Part shown: one piece after another, positions 47,127-55,792 of the stretch | Layout of the letters: each line of letters begins with the position of its first letter | How positions within the stretch are numbered: position 1 is the first letter of the stretch | Source: JBPCNH01 sp051001455 | Lineage (GTDB): Bacteria > Actinomycetota > CADDZG01 > WHSQ01 | Length of the DNA: 64,000 bases | Assembly: GCA_051001455.1 (NCBI GenBank) | Contig: JBPCNH010000038.1 | Span: 1 to 64,000, forward strand | Direction of reading: 5' to 3' | Position numbers and translations under genes: made by a program | Notes under the pieces: model-generated | The model's database searches: none | Seen by the model: only the letters and a program-made list of their open reading frames with translations | Told to the model about the DNA's origin: nothing

Positions 47127-48256
47127 TCGTTCTCTTGTGCGCGGGGCTCCTGTGGCCCTCACCGGCCCACCCCGGAGCCGGGAACGGCCCGCTCCGATCG
47201 CTGCAGGTGGACTGCCGGACCTGTTTCCTCGTGGACGACAAAGGCCGCGTCTTGTTCGCTCGCGGGGCGGGACGCCCCTATCCCAATGCGAGCACGACCA
47301 AGATGGTGACCGCCCTGGTTGTCGCCGAGCGCACGCAGGGGGACGAGAAGGTCGTTGTTTCCGCCACCGCAGAAGAGGTTCCCGGGGGAAAGCTCTCCCT
47401 CTACGCGGGGGAGGAGTGGTCGGTGGATGAGCTCTTGAAAGCGCTGCTGATGAGTTCGTCCAACGACGCCGCGGTCGCTTTGGCGGAGCACGTGGCTGGC
47501 ACCGAGCGGGCCTTCGTCGAGCTGATGAACGAGAAGGCCGCATCGCTCGGCGCCCTCCAGAGCTCTTTCGTTACCAGCCACGGCCTCGACCAGCCCGGGC
47601 ACCACGCGAGCGCCCGAGACCTGGCACTGTTCGCGGACGAGCTTCTGGCGCAGGAACGCCTCGCCCCGATCGTGGGCTCTCGAACGGCGGTGATCGCCTC
47701 GCCTCCACGGCGCGAGCGCCTCGAGAACACTAATCTTCTACTCGAGGGTTATAGGGGAGCCACCGGCGTGAAGACCGGCTTCACGGCGTTGGCGGGCAAC
47801 GTCCTCGTAGCCTCGGCGGAACGGCAGGGCCGCCGGCTGATCGCCGTAGCCATGGGGTCGCCCGATCCATTGGCCGACTCGAGGGAGCTTCTCGATGCCG
47901 GTTTCGCATCGCTGCGCCGGACGGTGCTCCTGGGCGCGGACGAGATCCTCGGTGCGCTCGTCTCCGGCACGGGCGCCTCGGTCACGGTCGCGGCGGCCCT
48001 GGATGTACGAGGCATGACCGACCCCGATCGGATCGTCACTCGCTTCGAGCCGGGCGACGTAACTCTTCCCGTCCGCACCGGAGACAGCGTCGGCCATGTC
48101 GAGGTGCTGGCCGACGGCACATTGATCGCGTCCGTACCGGCGGTCGCGCGCTCGAACGCCGCGGCGTCGGCCGCCCCCGGGTGGATCGCGGAGATGCTGG
48201 CGACCGTACTCCGGAGCGCAGCAGATCTCATTCCGGGAGAAGATGGACCTCAGTGA
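47099..48256 (+). CDS. D-alanyl-D-alanine carboxypeptidase (S11 family)
   Basis: About 385 residues. A signal peptide (residues 1-25) precedes the penicillin-binding fold with SxxK in NASTTKMVTAL, SxN in MSSSNDAAVALAEH and KTG in TGVKTGFTALAGN. A C-terminal beta domain follows. It trims peptidoglycan stems outside the membrane. GTG 47099 or 47105 starts lie in octamer array J, so the start is not certain. The stop overlaps the hpt start. Confidence 0.92.
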   Translation: MYVSISRLLVVLLCAGLLWPSPAHPGAGNGPLRSLQVDCRTCFLVDDKGRVLFARGAGRPYPNASTTKMVTALVVAERTQGDEKVVVSATAEEVPGGKLSLYAGEEWSVDELLKALLMSSSNDAAVALAEHVAGTERAFVELMNEKAASLGALQSSFVTSHGLDQPGHHASARDLALFADELLAQERLAPIVGSRTAVIASPPRRERLENTNLLLEGYRGATGVKTGFTALAGNVLVASAERQGRRLIAVAMGSPDPLADSRELLDAGFASLRRTVLLGADEILGALVSGTGASVTVAAALDVRGMTDPDRIVTRFEPGDVTLPVRTGDSVGHVEVLADGTLIASVPAVARSNAAASAAPGWIAEMLATVLRSAADLIPGEDGPQ

Positions 48257-48864
48257 CCGAACCCGTGCGAGACGACGAACTCCAACCCCTTTTCGCCGCG
48301 GCCGAGTTGCGGACGCGGGTCGCCGAGCTCGGAGCCGCTATCGGTGAGACCTACACCGAGGCGCCCGATCCACCGGTCCTGGTAGGGATCCTCAAGGGAT
48401 GCGCCGTTTTCCTTGCCGACCTTGCCCGCGCCATCCCACTCGACATCGATCTGGATTTCATGGCGATCTCGTCCTACAACCAGGACGCCGATTCTTCAGG
48501 CGTGGTGCGCATCGTGATGGACGTAGAGACCGACGTAGCCAACCGTGACGTCGTGATCGTCGAGGACATCGTCGACACCGGCTTGACCCTCAATTTCCTG
48601 CGACAGACGCTGCTCACCCGCCGTCCTCGCACCTTGCGTGTAGTCACCTTGCTGGACAAGAAGGCACGACGGATCCTGCCGATAGAGGTGGATTGGAGCG
48701 GGTTCGAGATAGGGGATCTGTACGTTTTGGGGTACGGCATCGACCACCAAGGCAGGTACAGGAACCTCGATCATCTGGTCTCGGTGACCGACCTCAAGTT
48801 GCTTGCGAGCGAGGAAGACAGGTATGTCCCTGCCTTGTTTCCCGTCGCCGGGGTAAGCAGATAG
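48253..48864 (+). CDS. hpt: Hypoxanthine phosphoribosyltransferase
   Basis: About 203 residues with the PRPP motif VVIVEDIVDTGLTLNFLR, LVGILKGCAVFLADLARA and the purine loop FVLGYGIDHQGRYRNL-like region. It salvages hypoxanthine and guanine. GTG 48253 overlaps the preceding stop. Confidence 0.94.
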   Translation: MTEPVRDDELQPLFAAAELRTRVAELGAAIGETYTEAPDPPVLVGILKGCAVFLADLARAIPLDIDLDFMAISSYNQDADSSGVVRIVMDVETDVANRDVVIVEDIVDTGLTLNFLRQTLLTRRPRTLRVVTLLDKKARRILPIEVDWSGFEIGDLYVLGYGIDHQGRYRNLDHLVSVTDLKLLASEEDRYVPALFPVAGVSR

Positions 48865-48882
48865 CGGTGTTAGCGTTGCGCC

Positions 48883-49362
48883 ATGGTTGAGCTGTCGCTC
48901 GTAGGCGTACGGATAGAACTTCCCTCCAACACGCCGATCGTCCTGCTCAAGGAAGCAACGGGGGACCGCTATCTGCCGATCTGGATAGGCCAACACGAGG
49001 CCACCGCGATCGCGTTCGCCTTGCAGGGCATACAGACACCCCGCCCGATGACGCACGATCTCGTAAGGGACATCCTCAATGAGACGAGCGTCCAGGTCGA
49101 GCGGATCGTCATCAACGATCTAGTGGACCAGACCTTCTTCGCCACGATCCGGATGAGCAGCAACGGCTCTACCGTGGAGGTCTCCTCCCGTCCCAGCGAC
49201 GCCATCGCCCTTGCCGTTCGACTTGGATCACCCATCTTCAGTGCCGAAGAGGTCCTCGATCAGGCCGGTATCAAGCTCGAGAACGACGAGGAAGACGAGG
49301 TCGAGAAGTTCCGCGAGTTCCTCGACCAGGTGACCCCCGAAGATTTCGCCAACGAAGGCTGA
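48883..49362 (+). CDS. Bifunctional nuclease family (DUF151) protein
   Basis: A 159-residue homologue of Rv1829, with VVLLKEATGDRYLPIWIGQHEA-type and SRPSDAIALAVRLGSPI motifs of the DUF151/BFN fold. Plant relatives have nuclease activity. The role in bacteria is unsettled. It ends in an acidic helix. Its place next to two MerR genes is conserved in actinobacteria. Confidence 0.9.
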   Translation: MVELSLVGVRIELPSNTPIVLLKEATGDRYLPIWIGQHEATAIAFALQGIQTPRPMTHDLVRDILNETSVQVERIVINDLVDQTFFATIRMSSNGSTVEVSSRPSDAIALAVRLGSPIFSAEEVLDQAGIKLENDEEDEVEKFREFLDQVTPEDFANEG

Positions 49363-49398
49363 ATGGCCCACCCCTCAAGCTGACCTTCAAGGTTGTCG

Positions 49399-49427
49399 TT
49401 GACACGCGCGCGCGGCGGGACTACGCT
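49399..49427 (+). promoter_or_regulatory. Sigma-70-type promoter before the second MerR gene
   Basis: TTGACA (49399-49404) and TACGCT (49422-49427) are 17 bp apart. The spacer is a run of alternating CG. Upstream is the imperfect palindrome GACCTTCAAGGTTGTC, which could be an operator. Confidence 0.6.
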
Positions 49428-49500
49428 TGCCAAGCTCGTAACTACGTCGATGTGACTTCGGACACGCTCCCGGCGACATGCACCGGGAGGGGAGGACCGC

Positions 49501-49980
49501 ATGGAAGAGACGGGATACAGGGGTCCGCAGACCTGCAAGATCGTCGGCATCTCCTATCGTCAGCTCGATTACTGGACGCGCACCGGCTTGGTGGCCCCTT
49601 CCCTGCAGGCAGCCCAGGGATCCGGTACCCAGCGCCTCTACTCCTTCAACGATCTGCTCCAACTCAAGGTGATCAAGAGCCTTACCGATGCGGGTGCGAG
49701 TCTCCAGAAGGTCAGACAAGCGATCGACTACGTCCGGGACCATCTCGACGATGACTGGGCGAAGGTCACGATCCTCGCGGACGGATCCGGCGTCTATGCC
49801 TGCACGTCGGATGCAGAAGTGGTCGACCTCATCCGTTCCGGCCAGGGTGTCTTCGGAGCCGTCGTGGCCGTGGGGAAGGTACGGGATCAACTTCAAGGCG
49901 ACCTGCGGGAACTCCGGCCCGAAACACCTGAGCCCGGGTACATTGAAGCTGGCGACGGAAGGCGAGTCGAGGAGGCGTAG
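49501..49980 (+). CDS. MerR-family regulator, Rv1830-like
   Basis: A 159-residue protein with MerR helix-turn-helix CKIVGISYRQLDYWTRTGLV and the wing RLYSFNDLLQLKVIK, then a dimer helix and a C-terminal domain. ATG 49501 follows a GGGAGGGGAGGAC site. Target genes are unknown. Confidence 0.9.
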   Translation: MEETGYRGPQTCKIVGISYRQLDYWTRTGLVAPSLQAAQGSGTQRLYSFNDLLQLKVIKSLTDAGASLQKVRQAIDYVRDHLDDDWAKVTILADGSGVYACTSDAEVVDLIRSGQGVFGAVVAVGKVRDQLQGDLRELRPETPEPGYIEAGDGRRVEEA

Positions 49981-49983
49981 GTC

Positions 49984-50433
49984 ATCCCCAGCACGACGGA
50001 CGACAACGGGGCACAGCTCGTCGCCGACGAACGCCCCCTGCACGAGCTGGTTCCTTTCGCCCACAACAGCGAGCGGCAGTTCGCTAGATTGCTCGATTTC
50101 TATCTGATCCGGTGGGAGTACGAGCCGACCACCTTCGACATCGAATGGGACCGGAAGGGTTGTCCCACCCAGCGCTTCTCTCCCGACTTCTACCTAACGG
50201 ACTTCGATCTCTACATCGAGATCACCACCCTGAACCAGAAGCTTGTGACCAAGAAGAACCGCAAGGCTCGGCGACTCCAAGAGCTCTACCCGGGGATCCG
50301 CTGCAAGGTCCTCTACCAACGCGACTACCTCAACCTGCTCGTGAAGTACGGCCTCGAGGAACCCTCACAGAAGGCCCTGATCCCCAAGAGAACGCACTCC
50401 GAGGGCGACCTCGACACCCTCCTCGCCGGCTGA
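49984..50433 (+). CDS. PD-(D/E)XK-like protein of unknown function, no usual start codon
   Basis: Conserved-looking sequence begins before the first TTG (50089): PLHELVPFAHNSERQFARLLDFY is in the same frame. It continues RWEYEPTTFDIEWD, FSPDFYLTDFDLYIEITTLNQ and TKKNRKARRLQELYP, an arrangement of Asp, Glu and Lys like PD-(D/E)XK nucleases. A strong GAGGAGG (49969-49975) lies eight bases before an in-frame ATC at 49984 and no ATG, GTG or TTG is present between, so an AUC start is proposed. No function assigned. gcvT follows. Confidence 0.65.
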   Translation: MPSTTDDNGAQLVADERPLHELVPFAHNSERQFARLLDFYLIRWEYEPTTFDIEWDRKGCPTQRFSPDFYLTDFDLYIEITTLNQKLVTKKNRKARRLQELYPGIRCKVLYQRDYLNLLVKYGLEEPSQKALIPKRTHSEGDLDTLLAG

Positions 50434-50500
50434 TCCCGGCCGTTTTCCGGCACTCGATACGTGACCGCTCGGCGCCCGGCAGGCTGATAGACATACGTCC

Positions 50501-51589
50501 ATGCCGACCGTGGCCAAGGCGACACCCCTTCTCGAACTGCACCAGGAGCTCGGAGCGAAGCTCACGGAGTTCGGTGGCTGGGACATGCCGCTGCAGTACG
50601 AGGGCACGGTGTCCGAACATCATGCCGTTCGCGAACGCGCCGGGCTGTTCGACGTGTCCCATCTGGGAAAGCTGCTGCTGGAGGGCCCCGGGGCCGAGGG
50701 CGCCCTACAACGAGCGCTCACTTGTGACGTCGCTGCGATCGAAGTCGGAGCGGCAAAGTACGCGCTGGTACTGAACGATGACGCGGGATGCATAGACGAC
50801 GTTTTCCTCTACCGTCTCGCGGGCGATTCGTGGCTGGTCGTTCCCAATGCCTCCAACACAGACGCAGTGGCCGACGCCATACGGGAAGCAGGTGGTGAGC
50901 CGGTGGACGTGTGGGACAGGTGGGCGATCCTCGCTCTTCAGGGTCCGCGATCGTTCGACGTATTCACGACGGTCTGGCCCGATAGCGATGCGCCGTCGTT
51001 GGCGCTTCACCGGTGGGCGCCCCTGGACCTATCCGGCGGGGACGGGATCGTGGCCCGCACGGGTTACACGGGGGAGCGGGGCTTCGAGATCTACGCACCG
51101 GCGGCCGTGGCGGTCGAGGTCGCTCGTAAGCTCCTCGATGCAGGAGCGGCCCCGGTGGGGCTCGGTGCCCGGGACACACTGCGTCTCGAGATGGGCTACG
51201 CGCTCTACGGGCACGAGATAGACGCGGCCACAGATCCGTTATCAGCCGGACTCGGCTGGGCCGTCTCGTGGGAGCAACCCTTCAGGGGGCGAGATGCTCT
51301 CGCGAAGATCAAAGCCGACGGGCCGTCGAAACGGCTCTTCGGCTTCAAAGCGACCGACAGGGGGGTCCCTCGGCAGGGCTACGAGGTCACGCAGGGGGAT
51401 GCCGTCATAGGCCGCGTGGTTAGCGGTAACTTCTCCCCGTCACTGCAAACGGGTATAGCCATCGCCTTCGCTCCGGCCGACCGGTGGCCGGAGCAGGGGA
51501 GTGAGGTGGCGGTGCAAGCACGAGGCCGTTCCGTCGCAGGGGTAGTGGTACGTCCGCCGTTCGTCGAACGTGGGAAGAAGAGAAACTGA
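50501..51589 (+). CDS. gcvT: Glycine cleavage system T protein (aminomethyltransferase)
   Basis: A 362-residue folate-dependent enzyme with FGGWDMPLQYEGTVSEHHAVR, FDVSHLGKLLLEG, the active region TGYTGERGFEIY and GLGARDTLRLEMGYALYGHE. It releases ammonia and makes methylene-THF from the H-bound intermediate. No glycine riboswitch is visible in the short leader. Confidence 0.95.
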   Translation: MPTVAKATPLLELHQELGAKLTEFGGWDMPLQYEGTVSEHHAVRERAGLFDVSHLGKLLLEGPGAEGALQRALTCDVAAIEVGAAKYALVLNDDAGCIDDVFLYRLAGDSWLVVPNASNTDAVADAIREAGGEPVDVWDRWAILALQGPRSFDVFTTVWPDSDAPSLALHRWAPLDLSGGDGIVARTGYTGERGFEIYAPAAVAVEVARKLLDAGAAPVGLGARDTLRLEMGYALYGHEIDAATDPLSAGLGWAVSWEQPFRGRDALAKIKADGPSKRLFGFKATDRGVPRQGYEVTQGDAVIGRVVSGNFSPSLQTGIAIAFAPADRWPEQGSEVAVQARGRSVAGVVVRPPFVERGKKRN

Positions 51590-51623
51590 TCGACTTGTCG
51601 ATAAATCGAGAAATACACGACTG
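51585..51623. repeat. Octamer array K filling the gcvT-gcvPA spacer
   Basis: Units ACTGATCG, ACTTGTCG, ATAAATCG, AGAAATAC and a partial ACGACT start on the gcvT stop codon and end at the gcvPA ATG. No normal ribosome binding site is present in the spacer, which is made only of units. Confidence 0.8.
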
Positions 51624-52958
51624 ATGGATTTCATCCCCCACACCGACGCCGACCGGGCAGCCATGCTCGAGTCGATCGGCGTTGCGTCGATGGACGAGCT
51701 GTTCGCATCGATCCCCACGGACGTCCGCTTCAGCGGTGACCTCGAGGTTCCGCAGGAGCTCAACGAGGTGGATCTGGTCGACCACGTCACCCGCTTGGCC
51801 CAACGCAACCGACCGCTCACATGCTTCGCCGGGGGAGGGACCTACGAGCACCACGTGCCCGCGGTCGTGAGGGCGCTTGCTTCGAGGGGCGAGTTCGCCA
51901 CTTCCTACACCCCCTACCAACCCGAGCTCTCGCAAGGCGTGCTGCAAGCGGTCTATGAGTTCCAGACCATGGTGTGTGAGCTCTACGGGATGGATGTCGC
52001 TAATGCCTCCCTGTACGACGGAGCCAGCGCGCTGGTGGAAGCCGTCAACCTGGCCGTCCGGGTGACCACGAGGGAGCGTATCGTCCTTGCAGGCACGATC
52101 CACCCCCACCACCTCGCGGTGCTGAGGACCTATACCTCAGGTTTAGGGTTTGACCTCGCCCACCTTCCCGTCGGCGAAGACGGGGTGACGGACTGGGCGG
52201 CTGCGGACGTAGGCGACGCCGCCGCGGTCGTATGTCCCTATCCCAACTTCTTCGGACGGCTCGAGGATCTCGCCGCCGCGTCTGCCAGGGCTCACGACGC
52301 GGGGGCATTGTCGGTCGCGATGGTCGATCCGACCGCCATGGGGGTCTTGAAGAGCCCGAGCGAGCTCGGCGCCGACGTCGCGGTCGGGGAGGGGGCGATG
52401 CTCGGTAACGCGATGAGTTACGGAGGTCCCTATGTCGGATTCTTCGCCACCAAGCTGGCCCACGTTCGCCAGGTTCCGGGCCGCATCGCCGGAGAGACGC
52501 TGGACGCCGATGGGAGGCGCGCTTACGTGCTCACCCTCCAGGCACGCGAGCAACACATCCGCCGCGCCAAGGCAACATCCAATGTCTGCACCAATCAAAC
52601 GCTGATGGCCATCGCAGCCACCATCCATCTCGGATGGCTGGGACCGGTCGGTTTGAGACGGATGGGTGAGATATGTATCCGCCGCACGGCTTTCGCTGCC
52701 CAGAGGCTCGCTGATATCCCGGGCTGCCGGGTCCGTTTCGCCGGCCCGCACTTCAAGGAGTTCGTGCTGGAGACGCCCGCAGCCGGGGCCGATCTCGTTG
52801 CCGCCCTCGGTCGACGTGGCTTCCTTTGTGGACCTCACCTGGGTCGGTGGTTCCCAGAGCTCGATCGATGTCTGCTCATCGCCGTTACAGAGCGCCGCAC
52901 TCGTGACGACATCACCGCTCTGGCCGAAGCGATCGAGAAGGAGCTGACCGAGAGATGA
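51624..52958 (+). CDS. gcvPA: Glycine dehydrogenase (decarboxylating) subunit 1
   Basis: About 444 residues, N-terminal half of split P protein, with MDFIPHTDADRAAMLESIG, GGGTYEHHVPAVVRALASRG, FATSYTPYQPELSQGVLQA and ATSNVCTNQTLMAIAA. It forms the PLP-dependent decarboxylase with GcvPB. The two-subunit form differs from the one-chain GcvB of Mycobacterium. The stop overlaps gcvPB. Confidence 0.95.
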   Translation: MDFIPHTDADRAAMLESIGVASMDELFASIPTDVRFSGDLEVPQELNEVDLVDHVTRLAQRNRPLTCFAGGGTYEHHVPAVVRALASRGEFATSYTPYQPELSQGVLQAVYEFQTMVCELYGMDVANASLYDGASALVEAVNLAVRVTTRERIVLAGTIHPHHLAVLRTYTSGLGFDLAHLPVGEDGVTDWAAADVGDAAAVVCPYPNFFGRLEDLAAASARAHDAGALSVAMVDPTAMGVLKSPSELGADVAVGEGAMLGNAMSYGGPYVGFFATKLAHVRQVPGRIAGETLDADGRRAYVLTLQAREQHIRRAKATSNVCTNQTLMAIAATIHLGWLGPVGLRRMGEICIRRTAFAAQRLADIPGCRVRFAGPHFKEFVLETPAAGADLVAALGRRGFLCGPHLGRWFPELDRCLLIAVTERRTRDDITALAEAIEKELTER

Positions 52959-54472
52959 GCGCCAACGACGCGCCGGCCGGTCGACCCCTGGAGGCCTCTG
53001 CAGGCACGCGCCCTGGGGACGGCTTCCCTCTCGTGTTCGAACTATCGGCGCCCGAGCGGAGAGCCTGGTCGCTTCCGGACGATGGGGTAGATGCCCCCGA
53101 GGTGGCAGATCTGATCCCCGAAGCTCACCTCCGGAGCGCTCCACCGGCGCTACCCGAGCTCAGCGAACGAGACCTGGTTCGCCACTACACGCGCCTGTCC
53201 CAGCGCAACTGGGCGATCGATGTCGGCGCCTATCCGCTCGGTTCGTGCACGATGAAGTACAACCCCAAGGTCTCCGACGAACTGGCGGGCTTGCCCGGGT
53301 TCGCAGGTCTTCATCCCTTCTCGTCCGACGATCTCTGCAGCGGTGCTCTCGAACTACTCGGCACGCTCGAGAGGGCCTTGTGCGCCGCCACCGGCATGGC
53401 CCGTCTGACCTTTCAACCCGCGGCAGGCGCCCAGGGTGAGTTGACCGGCTTGCTGATCATGCGGGCGTTCCACGAAGCTAACGGCGATTCCCGCAAGAGG
53501 GTGATCATCCCGGATTCAGCGCACGGGACCAATCCCGCAAGCGTCACGCTCGCTGGCTACAAAGCCCAAGAGGTTCCCTCCGACGATCGGGGGCTGGTTG
53601 ATCTCGACGCCCTGCGAGCGGCTCTCGACGATGACGTCGCCGGATTGATGCTGACGAACCCGAACACGTTGGGACTCTTCGAGAAAGACATCAAAGCCAT
53701 CGCGAAAGCCATCCACGAGGTCGGGGGGCTGCTCTATTACGACGGCGCCAACTTCAATTCGATCGTTGGGTTGGTCCGGCCGGGAGACATGGGATTCGAC
53801 ATCGTCCATCTGAACCTTCACAAGACCTTCGCCACACCCCATGGCGGCGGAGGACCGGGCTCCGGACCTCTCGCGGTATCGGCCAGGCTCGAGAGATTCC
53901 TCCCATCACCCGTGCTCAGCTTCGACGAGGGTGCGGAACGGTGGGTGTGGGACGAGGACCGACCGGATTCGATAGGACGCATCCACTCGTTCCACGGGAA
54001 CTTCGGCATCAACGTCCGGGCCTACGCGTACCTCCGTTCACTCGGCCCGGCCGGGTTGAAGCGGGTAGCAGAGCATGCCGTGCTGAATGCGAATTACCTG
54101 CGCGTGCTCGTCGAAGATGCATTTCCCACCGCTTTCCCGGGCGTATGCATGCATGAGTTCGTGGCGACCGCAAAACCTCTGAAGAAGCACGGCGTCAAGG
54201 GCATGGACGTGGCCAAGCGTCTGATCGACTTCGGCTATCACCCGCCCACGGTTTACTTCCCGTTGGTCGTTGAAGAGGCTCTCATGGTCGAGCCGACCGA
54301 GACTGAATCCAAAGAGACGATCGACGGGCTTGCCGCCGCGATGCGGCAGATCGCCGAGGAAGCGGGGTCCTCGCCCGAACTGCTGCGGGACGCCCCGCGA
54401 ACCACCCCCGTACGGAGGCCCGACGAGGCTAGAGCGGCGCGCGACCTGAAGGTGCGCTGGACACCCGAGTGA
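52955..54472 (+). CDS. gcvPB: Glycine dehydrogenase (decarboxylating) subunit 2
   Basis: A 505-residue catalytic half of split P protein. PLP lysine is in HLNLHKTFATPHGGGGPG, with LGSCTMKYNPKVSDELAG and DSAHGTNPASVTLAGYK. It decarboxylates glycine and passes the aminomethyl group to GcvH. Confidence 0.95.
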   Translation: MSANDAPAGRPLEASAGTRPGDGFPLVFELSAPERRAWSLPDDGVDAPEVADLIPEAHLRSAPPALPELSERDLVRHYTRLSQRNWAIDVGAYPLGSCTMKYNPKVSDELAGLPGFAGLHPFSSDDLCSGALELLGTLERALCAATGMARLTFQPAAGAQGELTGLLIMRAFHEANGDSRKRVIIPDSAHGTNPASVTLAGYKAQEVPSDDRGLVDLDALRAALDDDVAGLMLTNPNTLGLFEKDIKAIAKAIHEVGGLLYYDGANFNSIVGLVRPGDMGFDIVHLNLHKTFATPHGGGGPGSGPLAVSARLERFLPSPVLSFDEGAERWVWDEDRPDSIGRIHSFHGNFGINVRAYAYLRSLGPAGLKRVAEHAVLNANYLRVLVEDAFPTAFPGVCMHEFVATAKPLKKHGVKGMDVAKRLIDFGYHPPTVYFPLVVEEALMVEPTETESKETIDGLAAAMRQIAEEAGSSPELLRDAPRTTPVRRPDEARAARDLKVRWTPE

Positions 54473-54498
54473 TCGGCTCGCTCATCCGGGGACCAGAC

Positions 54499-55767
54499 CT
54501 AGAAGAACCAGGCGCCTTTCGTGTAGACGACGGCGCCCAACGTCGCGAACCCCACGAAAGCAGCTAGCGCATAGTCGTGAGGGATGCGCCGGGCCGTCGC
54601 CATGAAGAGAGCGATGGGGAAGAAGCTGAGCATCATGCGGGGGATGCTGAAATACCACGTGCTGGTCAACAAAGCGGCAAGGGACAGACCCATATAGGTG
54701 GCGTAACCCCATTCGCGCCGATGCCACGCCCAGCCCACCGCCAGTAGCCCGAGCAAGGCCGCGATGATCTCGAGTCGCCACACCATCATCCAGTTAGTAG
54801 CAGTGGCGTCGTTCCACGTTCTCCACGTGAGGAGGAACGAGGCACGTGGGTCCGTGAAGGAACGCCCCCAGCCTTCCTCCTGCATCTGGAAGTAATAGAA
54901 GAGGTTCCCCGTACGTTGCTGCAGGTAGATGAAGTAGGCGACCAGTGGAAGGAACCCTGCAACCAACGCGGTCGCGGCATCCCGCACCTTGTCGCGGGCG
55001 AACTCCCTCTGCGCGAGAAACTCCACCGCCAACCCTGCCAACAGGAACACGCCCGCTGCGCGGGTCCCAACGGCGATCGCGGCAGGAAGGGCAACCAGCA
55101 ACCAGCGCTTCTGTTTAGCGAAGTAGAAGGCGGCGGTTGCGCCTGCGATGAACATCGCTTCGGTGTACGGGGCGACGAGGAACAGCGCGGTAGGGAAGAA
55201 AGCAAGGTAAACCACCGCGCGCCGTCCCGAACCGACCTGCTCCATCTCGCTTAGCCCGTAGAGATAACGTCCGGCGACGACGGCGGCTACTCCCGAGACG
55301 ATCATCCCGGCCACCACCGGCTCTCCAAGGACCCTCAGCAGCAGGCCCGTGACCATGGGAAAGAGCGGGAAGAAGGCCGCGGCGTGAGCGTCGCTCTCCG
55401 GGGCGAAGTAACCGTGCTGGGCGATCGTCAGGAGGTGCGAGGCATCCCACTTGTTCCAGATCCCGAGCGCCCCTTCACGGAACGGTCCGGAACCGTCAGC
55501 CAGCAACCACGCGGCGAGGTAAGCAACCGAGATCAGAACGGCCCGCGCCGCCACGGCGGCCGTAGCAGCGCTCCGCCAGGCGGCCGACGCCGGGGGCAAC
55601 GATCGGGAGACCTGCACGTCGACGCCGTCGTCGGGCATCGCAGGGGGATCCGAGCCGAGCTGGACCTGTTCGGAAGCGGGCAGCCCGGGGCCCGGTTCGT
55701 TTCCGAGGAGGGGAGTAGCGGTCGTCATACGTCCCTCTCTCGTTCCCGGCTCAGACATGGCAGTCAT
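54499..55767 (-). CDS. PIG-V-like mannosyltransferase family membrane protein
   Basis: About 422 residues with about ten membrane helices after a 60-residue soluble N-terminus. Motifs WNKWDASHLLTIAQHGYFAP and AAFFPLFPMVTGLLLRVLG resemble the GPI mannosyltransferase 2 (PIG-V) group, members of the GT-C fold using polyprenyl-phosphate mannose. That fits the Ppm gene 1.5 kb away. ATG 55767 or 55728 may be the start. Confidence 0.85.
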   Translation of the reverse strand: MTAMSEPGTREGRMTTATPLLGNEPGPGLPASEQVQLGSDPPAMPDDGVDVQVSRSLPPASAAWRSAATAAVAARAVLISVAYLAAWLLADGSGPFREGALGIWNKWDASHLLTIAQHGYFAPESDAHAAAFFPLFPMVTGLLLRVLGEPVVAGMIVSGVAAVVAGRYLYGLSEMEQVGSGRRAVVYLAFFPTALFLVAPYTEAMFIAGATAAFYFAKQKRWLLVALPAAIAVGTRAAGVFLLAGLAVEFLAQREFARDKVRDAATALVAGFLPLVAYFIYLQQRTGNLFYYFQMQEEGWGRSFTDPRASFLLTWRTWNDATATNWMMVWRLEIIAALLGLLAVGWAWHRREWGYATYMGLSLAALLTSTWYFSIPRMMLSFFPIALFMATARRIPHDYALAAFVGFATLGAVVYTKGAWFF

Positions 55768-55792
55768 GGTGCCACTTCCGGGCCTAACCCCG

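Noticed and set aside
50434..50500. Glycine riboswitch before gcvT
   Set aside because: The spacer is only 67 bases and has none of the conserved aptamer parts.
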